Shown here: positions 35,769 to 43,273 of the stretch, one piece after another
How positions within the stretch are numbered: the first letter of the stretch is position 1
Layout of the letters: each line of letters opens with the position of its first letter
Origin: Phycisphaerales bacterium
GTDB taxonomy: Bacteria > Planctomycetota > Phycisphaerae > Phycisphaerales > UBA1924
Direction: 5' to 3'
Assembly: GCA_027019265.1 (NCBI GenBank)
Contig: JALUWX010000119.1
Span: 62,001 to 126,000, forward strand
Length of the DNA stretch: 64,000 nucleotides
Translations under genes and position numbers: made by a program
Notes under the pieces: model-generated
Databases searched by the model: none
What the model was told of the DNA's origin: nothing
What the model saw: the letters and a program-made list of their open reading frames with translations, nothing else

Positions 35769-36361
35769 GAACGCTCCTCTTCCCAGATCGCGTGGGGATC
35801 GAAGACGAACCCCGAGACCAGACTCAGAATCACCACAGCGCCGAAGAACGCGACCCCCGGCCCGGGTGTCACGCTCACCAGATCACCCAGCTTCACGAAC
35901 GCAACAAGAATCGCAACGAGGAGCACATCGACCATGCTCCATCGCCCGATGAACTCGACGAGTTTGTAGATGCTCGTCCGGTCCCGCTGACCCACGTGCC
36001 TTGTCGGGGCGCTGAGCACGAAGAGCAGGACCAGCTTCGTGATCGGGACCACGATCGAGAACAGCAGCACCGCGATCCCCACGACCCACTCGCGCTCAGC
36101 CAAGAGCCCGACCATCCCGGACCAGATCGACGAATCCCGCTCGTACCCCAATCGTTCGATGCGCATCACGGGGAGGGTGAGCGCGAGGGGATACAGGATC
36201 AGCGCCGAGAGCGCGAAGGCGGCCGTCCGCGCGCGGGAGCGCGGGTTCGCGCCGTGCTTGATGACCGTGTTGCAGCGCGTGCAGCACGCGACAGACCGCG
36301 CGTCCACATCCGGGACCCGGTGCACCAACCCGCAACAATGGCACGCGCCGAGCGGCTCCAT
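35765..36361 (-). CDS. PqiA-like integral membrane protein, single-module
   Basis: The 198-residue product starts with a CxxC...CxxC metal-binding ribbon (ACHCCGLVHR ... ACCTRCN) and then four membrane segments, including WVVGIAVLLFSIVVPITKLVLLFVL, matching PqiA/LetA proteins. E. coli PqiA is about twice as long because its module is duplicated; only one module is present here. PqiA proteins are thought to work with MCE proteins in lipid transport across the envelope. The ATG at 36361 follows GGGGTG; the track uses the GTG one codon earlier. It is the first gene of the two-gene unit. Confidence 0.86.
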   Translation of the reverse strand: MEPLGACHCCGLVHRVPDVDARSVACCTRCNTVIKHGANPRSRARTAAFALSALILYPLALTLPVMRIERLGYERDSSIWSGMVGLLAEREWVVGIAVLLFSIVVPITKLVLLFVLSAPTRHVGQRDRTSIYKLVEFIGRWSMVDVLLVAILVAFVKLGDLVSVTPGPGVAFFGAVVILSLVSGFVFDPHAIWEEERS

Positions 36362-36394
36362 CACCCCATGATACGGAAAACCGCGCTCACGATG

Positions 36395-38176
36395 TCAGCG
36401 GTTCTGCTTCGACCACGAGTCCTTGAGGGTCGCCGTCCTGTTGAACACGGGCGCGTCGATCGTCGACTCCCGGTCCACACAGAAGTACCCGATCCGCTCG
36501 AACTGGAAACGACGGATCCCGTCGACCCAGTCGGGCTCGTCGGGGGTGCGCTCCAGGATCGAAGTCTCGATCTTCGCGTTCGTGTTGATCACGAGCGAAT
36601 CCGGGTTCAGATCGTCGAGGTGGTTCCCCGTCGCTTTCCCGGGCTTCTCCGCGTTGTAGAGACGATCGAAGAGGCGCACCTCCGCGTTCACACAGTCCCC
36701 GGCGTAGACCCAGTGCAGGGTCCCCTTCACCTTCCGGACCTTGCCCTCTTCATCCGGGGGCGGGTTGTTGCCGCCTTTCGTCTCAGGGTCGTAGGTGCAG
36801 TGGATTGTTGTGACGTTGCCGTCGGAATCCGTCTCGTAGTCGTGGCAACGCACCCAGTACCCGCAGCGCAGGCGCACTTCACGATCCGGGCCCAAACGGA
36901 AGAACTTCTTCGGGGGATCGATCATGAAGTCCTCACGCTCGATCCACAGCTCTTTACCGAACTTCACGGAGCGTTTACCCGCGCTGTCGTCCTCGGGGTT
37001 GTTGATGACGTCCATCATCTCGACCCGGCTCTCATCGCCGCCGTCGCCCCAGTTGGTGATGACGAGCTTGATCGGATCGAGGACGGCCATCCGTCTCGGA
37101 GCCCGCTTATTCAGGTCATCCCGGATCGCGCCCTCGAGGCGTGACACATCCATGACAGCGTTGAACTTCGTCACCCCCACGATCGACACGAAGTCCTTGA
37201 TCGCTTTCGGGGTGTACCCGCGACGACGGTGCCCGGCGATCGTGATCATCCGGGGGTCGTCCCACCCGGACACGTGATCCCCCTCGACCAGCTCGCGCAT
37301 ATAGCGCTTCGACATGTTGGTGTACGACATCGCGAGGCGCGCGAACTCGATCTGCTGGGGATGGTGGATCGGCTCGTCCCGCTCCGTGTTGATCGCGTTG
37401 ATGAACCAGTCGTACAACGGACGATGATCCTCGAACTCGAGCGAGCACAGCGAATGCGTGATCCCCTCGATCGAATCCTCGAGCCCGTGCGCCCAGTCGT
37501 ACATCGGGTAGATGTGCCAGGTCGACCCGGTCCGGTGGTGGGGCGCGTTGAGCACCCGGTACATGACCGGGTCCCGGAGGTTCATGTTCGGCGACGCCAT
37601 ATCGATCTTCGCGCGGAGGACCATGGAGCCGTCGGGGAACTCCCCGTTCTTCATGCGCGCGAACTGAGCCTTGGATTCCTCGATCGGGCGCACCCGGTAC
37701 GGGGACGGGGTCCCCGGGACCTCGACGGACCCGCGCATCGATCGGATCTCCTCGGGGGTCGATTCATCGACGTACGCGAGGTCCTTCTCGATCAGCTCCA
37801 TCGCCCATTCGTACATCCGATCGAAGTAGTCCGAAGCGTACTTGATCTCCCCGTCCCACTTCGCGCCGAGCCATTCCAGATCCCCGGCGATCGACTCCAC
37901 GTAGTGGGTCTCCTCCTTCACGGGGTTCGTGTCGTCGAAACGCAGGTTGAACGTCCCCCCGAACTCCTGCGCGATCCCGTAGGAGATATGGATCGCCTTG
38001 GCGTGCCCGATGTGGAGGTACCCGTTGGGCTCCGGAGGGAAGCGCGTCTTGACGACGGACCGATCCCCCGGGCTCCCCCACTTCCCCGATTCGATGTCCG
38101 AATCGACGATCTGCTGGATGAAATGGCGCTGGGGTTTGTCGGTCTCGGGCGCGCGTTCGGTGGGTGTGTTGGACAT
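36395..38176 (-). CDS. glnS: Glutaminyl-tRNA synthetase
   Basis: GlnRS charges tRNA-Gln directly. The 593-residue class I synthetase shows FPPEPNGYLHIGHAKAI (HIGH motif), NLRFDDTNPVKEE, and NMSKRYM as the KMSKS equivalent. The C-terminal anticodon-binding beta-barrels include YWVRCHDYETDSDGNVTTIHCTYDPETKGG and KGTLHWVY. Length is close to the E. coli enzyme (554). Many bacteria lack GlnRS and use the amidation route, so its presence indicates direct glutaminylation. ATG 38176 (MSNTPTERAP) is preferred; the track adds 50 upstream residues of no recognised character. Confidence 0.97.
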   Translation of the reverse strand: MSNTPTERAPETDKPQRHFIQQIVDSDIESGKWGSPGDRSVVKTRFPPEPNGYLHIGHAKAIHISYGIAQEFGGTFNLRFDDTNPVKEETHYVESIAGDLEWLGAKWDGEIKYASDYFDRMYEWAMELIEKDLAYVDESTPEEIRSMRGSVEVPGTPSPYRVRPIEESKAQFARMKNGEFPDGSMVLRAKIDMASPNMNLRDPVMYRVLNAPHHRTGSTWHIYPMYDWAHGLEDSIEGITHSLCSLEFEDHRPLYDWFINAINTERDEPIHHPQQIEFARLAMSYTNMSKRYMRELVEGDHVSGWDDPRMITIAGHRRRGYTPKAIKDFVSIVGVTKFNAVMDVSRLEGAIRDDLNKRAPRRMAVLDPIKLVITNWGDGGDESRVEMMDVINNPEDDSAGKRSVKFGKELWIEREDFMIDPPKKFFRLGPDREVRLRCGYWVRCHDYETDSDGNVTTIHCTYDPETKGGNNPPPDEEGKVRKVKGTLHWVYAGDCVNAEVRLFDRLYNAEKPGKATGNHLDDLNPDSLVINTNAKIETSILERTPDEPDWVDGIRRFQFERIGYFCVDRESTIDAPVFNRTATLKDSWSKQNR

Positions 38177-38240
38177 AGTCCGGGATCGTAGATCGATCAG
38201 CGCCCCCGGAGCAGGGCCCCTCGGGACCGATTCCTTGGGT

Positions 38241-39383
38241 TTACGCCGTCGGAGTTCCCGAGAGCGCGGGATAGTCCGTGTACCCCCGCGCATCGCCGCC
38301 GTAGAAGGTATCCGAGTCCCACTCATTGAACGGTCCGCCCACCCCGATCCGCGCGGACAGGTCCGGGTTCGCGATGAACGCCTTCCCGAACGCGATCGCG
38401 TCCGCCCAGCCCGAGTCGATCATCGCCGCCCCGCGCTCCGGGTCGATGTCCCCGTTCGCAACATACAACGAGCCCCCGCCCTCCTTGAACGCGCGGACGA
38501 TCCGAGGGATCACCGTCTCGATACGCGGATCCGCGTTGCTCCGGTCCCAGGTCTCCACGGCGTGCAGATACCCGAGCCCGAGCGCCCCGAGCTCCCGCGC
38601 GAGGGTCGAGAACGTCAGCCCCGGGTCCGAGTCCCGAACATCCTTGTGCTCGCTCAGCGGCGAGATCCGATACCCGACCCGGCGCGCGTCCCCCCACGCA
38701 TCGACGACCGCGCGCGCGACCTCAATCGGGAACCTCAATCGCTTCTCGAGGGTCCCGCCGTAGTCGCCGTCTCTGGTGTTCACCCCGTCGCGCGTGAACT
38801 GGTCGAGGAGGTACGAGTTCGCGCCGTGGATCTCGACCCCGTCGAACCCCGCGCGCTTCGCGTTGCGCGCGCCCCGCGCGAACTGCTCGACGATCCCCGG
38901 GATCTCGTCGTCCCGGAGCGCCCTCGGGACCGAGTTGTCCACCCGGGTCCCCGAATCATCGACATACGTCTTGGACCCGCTGGGCACATCCGTCGGCCCG
39001 AGCGGCGAATCGCCGTTGGGCTGGAGTTCCGAGCTCGAGACCCGGCCCACGTGCCAGAGCTGGAGCACGATGTGCCCCCCGCGCGCGTGCACCGCATCGG
39101 TGACGAGCTTCCATCCCTCGACCTGCGTGTCCGTGTGGATCCCCGGGGTCGCGTAATACCCGTGTCCCCGATCCGACACGGGGGTCGCCTCCGCGATGAT
39201 CAGCCCAGACCCCCCCACCCCCGCACGCTGCTCGTAGTACTCGGCCATGAGCGCATTGGGTACATTCCCAGGCATCGACGAGCGCGACCTCGTCAGCGGC
39301 GCCATCCACACCCGGTTCGTCAGCTCAAGATCACCCAGCCCGATCGGCGTCAGCAGCGGGTTTGTCGTTGCGTTTGATGTCAT
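38241..39383 (-). CDS. Old yellow enzyme-family alkene reductase (NADH:flavin oxidoreductase)
   Basis: The 380-residue TIM-barrel flavoprotein starts with LLTPIGLGDLELTNRVWMAPLTRSRS, typical of the FMN-binding N-terminus, and has LQLWHVGRVS, then FDGVEIHGANSYLLDQFTRDGVNTRDGDYGG with the H..N substrate-binding pair. The late GWADAIAFGKAFIANPDL is the phosphate/FMN-binding motif. The family reduces activated C=C bonds and nitro groups using NAD(P)H (NemA, xenobiotic reductase). A physiological substrate is not apparent. It lies between glnS and gltX on the same strand. Confidence 0.93.
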   Translation of the reverse strand: MTSNATTNPLLTPIGLGDLELTNRVWMAPLTRSRSSMPGNVPNALMAEYYEQRAGVGGSGLIIAEATPVSDRGHGYYATPGIHTDTQVEGWKLVTDAVHARGGHIVLQLWHVGRVSSSELQPNGDSPLGPTDVPSGSKTYVDDSGTRVDNSVPRALRDDEIPGIVEQFARGARNAKRAGFDGVEIHGANSYLLDQFTRDGVNTRDGDYGGTLEKRLRFPIEVARAVVDAWGDARRVGYRISPLSEHKDVRDSDPGLTFSTLARELGALGLGYLHAVETWDRSNADPRIETVIPRIVRAFKEGGGSLYVANGDIDPERGAAMIDSGWADAIAFGKAFIANPDLSARIGVGGPFNEWDSDTFYGGDARGYTDYPALSGTPTA

Positions 39384-39431
39384 CGTCGCACCTTTCTCAA
39401 TCCGGGATCCTGCGCGACGAGCAATCCGCGT

Positions 39432-41120
39432 TCAGACCTGGCTCGCGCAGTGCTCGACACACCGATCAATGCGCGCCAGCACCGAATCCTTCCCGAGCAC
39501 GCCCAAAGTCACACCCAATGGGGGAGACACCGCATCCCCGGTCACCGCGACGCGCAAGGGCTGGGCGAGTTTGCCCATCCCGACCTCGCGCGATTCGCAG
39601 AACTCTTTCACGTGCGCCTCGATCGCATCGGGCGCAAAGTCCGCGAGCGACGACAACGCCTCCCGATAGTCCTTGAGCAGCTCGAGCCCCTTGGCTTCGC
39701 CCTTGATGAGCGCCTTGTGGACCGCTTTGCCCTCGAACTCGAACCCCTGGTCTCCGACAAATGCGAACCCGATCACCCCACGCGCGTCCTTCAGGGTCTT
39801 GCAGCGCGTCTTGATGGCCGGCGCGAGCACCCGCATCGTCGCTTCGTCGAATCGATCGACGATCTCCGTGTCGTACGCGCTCGCCCATTCGCGCCAGCGT
39901 GTTGCGAACTCGTCGTCCGAGAGGGCCGCGATGTCGTCCGCGCTGAACGCGAGCAGCTTCACCCGGTCGAACTTCGCCTGACCCTTGCCCATCCCCTCGA
40001 ACCCGTAGTGGTCCGCGAGGTAGTCCATCGAGAACCGTTCGAGGTCCGTCCCATCCTCGTTCTTCGCCTTGGGGTTCCACCCGAGGAGCGCGAGGTAGTT
40101 GTTCAAAGTCCCCGGGAGGTATCCCGCGCGCCGGAAGTCCTCGACGTCGATCTCGGGAAGATCCACACCCACGACCCGCGCGAGCTCAACGAGCGTGCTC
40201 GATTCGAGCTGCTTCGTCTTGTTCTTGAGCCACTCCGCGAAGTCAGCATCGGACAACGAGGACACAGGGGATGAGGTCAGCCCCTCGTCCTTGCACGCTT
40301 TCTTCGCCGCTTTGTCCTTGTCCCGCTTGCTCATCTTCGATCCGTCCGGATTGAAGATCAGCGGCATATGCGCATACGTCGGTTCATCGAAGCCCAGCGC
40401 CCGCTGGATCGCGACGTGCCTCGGGGTGTTGATCAGGTGCTCCTGACCACGGAGCACGTGGGTCACCCCCATCATCGCATCATCGACCGTCACCGCAAGG
40501 TGGTAGGTCGGGAACCCGTCGCGCTTCCGGATGATGAAGTCGTCGAACTCCTCGGGCTCGAGGGTCACGTCCCCGAGGATCTGGTCCTTGACCGTGATCG
40601 CGGTGTCGGGCATTTTGAACCGCACGACGTGCTCATCGCCGCGCGCGAGCCGTTCCGCGCGTTCTTCGGACGAGAGCTCGAGGGCCGCGCGATCGTACTT
40701 GTACCCCACCTTCGCGTCGATCGCTTCCTTCCGTTTCGCTTCCAGCTCGTCCGGGGTCTCGAAGGCCGGGTACGCATGACCAGACTCGATCAGTTTCTCG
40801 ATCGCGGCGTTGTAATGCCCGAGCCGCTCCGATTGGAAGTACGGCCCAACCCCGCGCTCGTCCCCGCCGAAGCGCTTGCCATCGAACTCCAGCTCCGGCC
40901 CGTCCTCCCACGCGATCCCGAGCCACGCAAGGTCCTCCAGGATCCCCTTCGTGGACGACTCGCTCGATCGTTGCTGGTCCGTATCCTCGACGCGCAGGAG
41001 GAATCGCCCCCCGTTGCGTTTCGCGAACGCCCAGCACAGGAGCGCCGTCCGCGCGCCCCCGATGTGAAGATGACCAGTCGGCGATGGCGCAAAGCGAGTG
41101 ATGACAGGGGTGTTGCTCAT
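39432..41120 (-). CDS. gltX: Glutamyl-tRNA synthetase with an insertion after KMSKR
   Basis: GluRS charges tRNA-Glu. The 562-residue protein opens with ITRFAPSPTGHLHIGGARTAL (HIGH motif) and contains LRVEDTDQQRS, HVLRGQEHLINTPRH and SKMSKRDKDKAAKK (KMSKS motif). Between KMSKR and the usual GYLPGTLNNYLALLGW there are about 50-60 extra residues (DEGLTSSPVSSLSDADFAEWL...), where most GluRS have about ten. The C-terminal helical anticodon-binding domain is complete. ATG 41120 replaces the track's TTG three codons upstream. Confidence 0.96.
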   Translation of the reverse strand: MSNTPVITRFAPSPTGHLHIGGARTALLCWAFAKRNGGRFLLRVEDTDQQRSSESSTKGILEDLAWLGIAWEDGPELEFDGKRFGGDERGVGPYFQSERLGHYNAAIEKLIESGHAYPAFETPDELEAKRKEAIDAKVGYKYDRAALELSSEERAERLARGDEHVVRFKMPDTAITVKDQILGDVTLEPEEFDDFIIRKRDGFPTYHLAVTVDDAMMGVTHVLRGQEHLINTPRHVAIQRALGFDEPTYAHMPLIFNPDGSKMSKRDKDKAAKKACKDEGLTSSPVSSLSDADFAEWLKNKTKQLESSTLVELARVVGVDLPEIDVEDFRRAGYLPGTLNNYLALLGWNPKAKNEDGTDLERFSMDYLADHYGFEGMGKGQAKFDRVKLLAFSADDIAALSDDEFATRWREWASAYDTEIVDRFDEATMRVLAPAIKTRCKTLKDARGVIGFAFVGDQGFEFEGKAVHKALIKGEAKGLELLKDYREALSSLADFAPDAIEAHVKEFCESREVGMGKLAQPLRVAVTGDAVSPPLGVTLGVLGKDSVLARIDRCVEHCASQV

Positions 41121-41154
41121 GGGACCCAATCGTAGCGGGCCAACCCATCAAGAC

Positions 41155-41898
41155 TCAGTCCCGATCCCGCCCCCGGACCCCGTCGATCGTGTGGTGGACG
41201 GGCGTCCCCACGACCCTCGTAGATCCGATCCACTCCCCCTCGCCGTTGGGGTACCCCGGATGGAGCTCCGATCGCCTAGCCCGCTCGGCGTGCCCATCCA
41301 CATAGCCCACATCCAGCTCGTCGCCGGCGATCTCTGATTCGCCGATGTCCGTGTAGATCAATCGACGCAGCATCCCTTTGGCCGAGGGGTACAGGACCTG
41401 CGAGCTCCGCGTCGCGTGCCACTGGGTCGGTCCCGTCCGGGTCTCGGCGGCCCAGAACTCGGGCGCCGCGATAAAACACGCCGCGTACCGATAGTCCGGA
41501 ACGAACGACACCACCTCCCGTGGCGCCCGGAACACCTCATCGAGCACCGACTCCGCGTACCCCCCGGGGACCATCGCGAAGTTCCAGAAAACCGTCGCAT
41601 CGAAATATCGCGCCGCGACATCACCAGCATCAGATCGGAGCACGCTGTAATCCGCCCGCGGGTCCGTCAGGTACGGATGGATCCCGCGATGGTCCGTCGT
41701 GTACATCCCCACCATCGCTACATTCTGCCGGATCCGCGACAGGCTGGCCGCCTCGTCTGCGCGCCCCATCGCCCCCGAGATCGCCGGCATCACAAACGAC
41801 GCGAGAACCGCGACGATCAAGATCACGATGATCAGTTCGATCAACGAAAACCCACGCCTCCCGTATCCCAGCCCCGCACGCGCCTCGCCCACGATCAC
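41155..41898 (-). CDS. Type II pseudopilin-like protein
   Basis: The 247-residue product has a prepilin peptidase site and methylation motif, GRRGFSLIELIIVILIVAVLASFVMPAI, with cleavage expected before Phe and the conserved Glu5. Near the C-terminus, ELDVGYVDGHAERA resembles the DG(H) tail found in planctomycete pseudopilin-like proteins. These are exported and may join a type II secretion-like filament or be used as stand-alone surface proteins. The GTG start overlaps the upstream gene stop by four bases (GTGA), so the track's start at 41970 is probably too long. Confidence 0.8.
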   Translation of the reverse strand: MIVGEARAGLGYGRRGFSLIELIIVILIVAVLASFVMPAISGAMGRADEAASLSRIRQNVAMVGMYTTDHRGIHPYLTDPRADYSVLRSDAGDVAARYFDATVFWNFAMVPGGYAESVLDEVFRAPREVVSFVPDYRYAACFIAAPEFWAAETRTGPTQWHATRSSQVLYPSAKGMLRRLIYTDIGESEIAGDELDVGYVDGHAERARRSELHPGYPNGEGEWIGSTRVVGTPVHHTIDGVRGRDRD

Positions 41899-42995
41899 CC
41901 CCTCCGATGCTTGACCCAAAGCCCCACCGCGATCAGCAGACACCCAATCAGCACGCCGCGGATCACCCACACCGACCCCCCACCCCCCCCACGCCCCCCG
42001 TCACCGAGCGCACCCTCGGACTCCACCACTCGATCCGCATCGAGAAACACCACCCTGTCCGATTCCGCGCGGTGGTCATACACCGACGCCACCGTCACCT
42101 TCCCCCGCACCGGATCAGCCCCCAGCGCATCGGGCACCCCCACGATCGCATCGAACGCGTCCTCGGACAACGCCCGCACATCCTGCAGCCGGAACTCGAA
42201 GTCGTCGCCGAACTGCCGGACGTGCACCGCGTCCGCGACCCATCGCTCGAGCGCTTCCGAGTACGACCACCCCTCCACCCGATACCCCGACCCCACTAGA
42301 TCCGGATCACCCGATCGGACATACTCGACCGACTCGACAAACCCCCGCCCGAGCGAGCCGTCCCATCGGAACTGGACCTCCGCGTCCCAGTCCTGGTCCG
42401 CGTTTGTGAGCCGCGCGCGGTACGCGTCCGGCGACGATTCATTCAGTTCCACGATCTCGACCGACCCCGCCGGGAGAAACCGTAATCCACCATGAAAGAA
42501 CCACGACACGTACACATCGACCACCCCGCGCGCCGACGCGAAGTCCTTCGTCATCGGCGCCCGATCCGGATCGACGATGTTGAGCTGCGCCCCGGTCAGC
42601 GACCACGCGGCCCGCCCGTCGAAACCGATATCGCTGTAGGCTCCGTCCCACTTCTGGGTCGTCGAGTACCGGAAACGCTCGTCGTCCCTCGTAGCGCAGC
42701 AGATCAGAAAGCGGTCGCCGCCGTTCGTGAGCCGCCGCGTTTCGATCTCGAGAAGCGAGCGATCCGGATGGTCCGGGCGACCCTCGATCCGCGCCGCGAT
42801 CTCGCGCAGCTGATCCGCCGAGCGCGATGGGCGATAGATCTTCTCGAGACACACCTGATAACCAACGGTCTCGATGGGCCCTGCCGCTTCCGCGAGCTCA
42901 CGCTCGAGCCAAGCCCCGACTTCATCCGATGCCGCGCACGGCGAGATCGCCACCGCGGACAGCAACACCCCAACAATGACGATAATGATCTTCAC
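41895..42995 (-). CDS. Secreted, C-terminally membrane-anchored protein of unknown function
   Basis: I do not recognise this family. The 366-residue product has a signal peptide (MKIIIVIVGVLLSAVAISPCAA) and an extracytoplasmic body rich in aromatic and charged residues, with no catalytic motif. It ends with a glycine run, a hydrophobic helix and a basic end: GGRGGGGGSVWVIRGVLIGCLLIAVGLWVKHRRG. This tripartite tail resembles sorting signals such as GlyGly-CTERM or may be a simple membrane anchor. It is translationally coupled to the downstream pseudopilin gene. Confidence 0.65.
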   Translation of the reverse strand: MKIIIVIVGVLLSAVAISPCAASDEVGAWLERELAEAAGPIETVGYQVCLEKIYRPSRSADQLREIAARIEGRPDHPDRSLLEIETRRLTNGGDRFLICCATRDDERFRYSTTQKWDGAYSDIGFDGRAAWSLTGAQLNIVDPDRAPMTKDFASARGVVDVYVSWFFHGGLRFLPAGSVEIVELNESSPDAYRARLTNADQDWDAEVQFRWDGSLGRGFVESVEYVRSGDPDLVGSGYRVEGWSYSEALERWVADAVHVRQFGDDFEFRLQDVRALSEDAFDAIVGVPDALGADPVRGKVTVASVYDHRAESDRVVFLDADRVVESEGALGDGGRGGGGGSVWVIRGVLIGCLLIAVGLWVKHRRG

Positions 42996-43273
42996 CGCGA
43001 CAATCTAACATCCCGACTCCGCCCGCAGGGCCGCGGGTACGCCCCCGATCGAAAGTTTCCACCCGCGGACCGCCCGGATCGCCCCCGACACGAACACCGT
43101 GCAAACGGGGAGTGATTCCCCCTCCCCGACCCTTCCAATTCGTCCGGGTTGTGTTTAGGATGAAGGTTGCTGGTGCGCCAACGCGCCAGCAGACAACCAA
43201 CCCGCGGGCGATGCCGGCCCGCGACACTTCCTGGGCCGACGCGTCCGCCTGACAATCCGAAAGGCGGCCCCCC
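42996..43273 (+). promoter_or_regulatory. Promoter and structured 5' leader of the EF-G-like gene
   Basis: The region holds a possible TAGGAT -10 near 43156-43161 preceded by TTGTGT, and then two hairpins. The first is TGCTGGTGCG-CCAA-CGCGCCAGCA at 43168-43191 (10 bp with one T-G pair). The second is CGCGGGC-GATGCCG-GCCCGCG at 43203-43223 (7 bp). Both lie in the untranslated leader about 50-105 bases before the ATG. They do not match a riboswitch class I know. Confidence 0.4.

Noticed and set aside
41895-42995. PEP-CTERM substrate of the exosortase
   Set aside because: The tail has a glycine run, TM helix and basic end but no PEP-type motif before the helix, so it is reported only as a possible alternative sorting signal.
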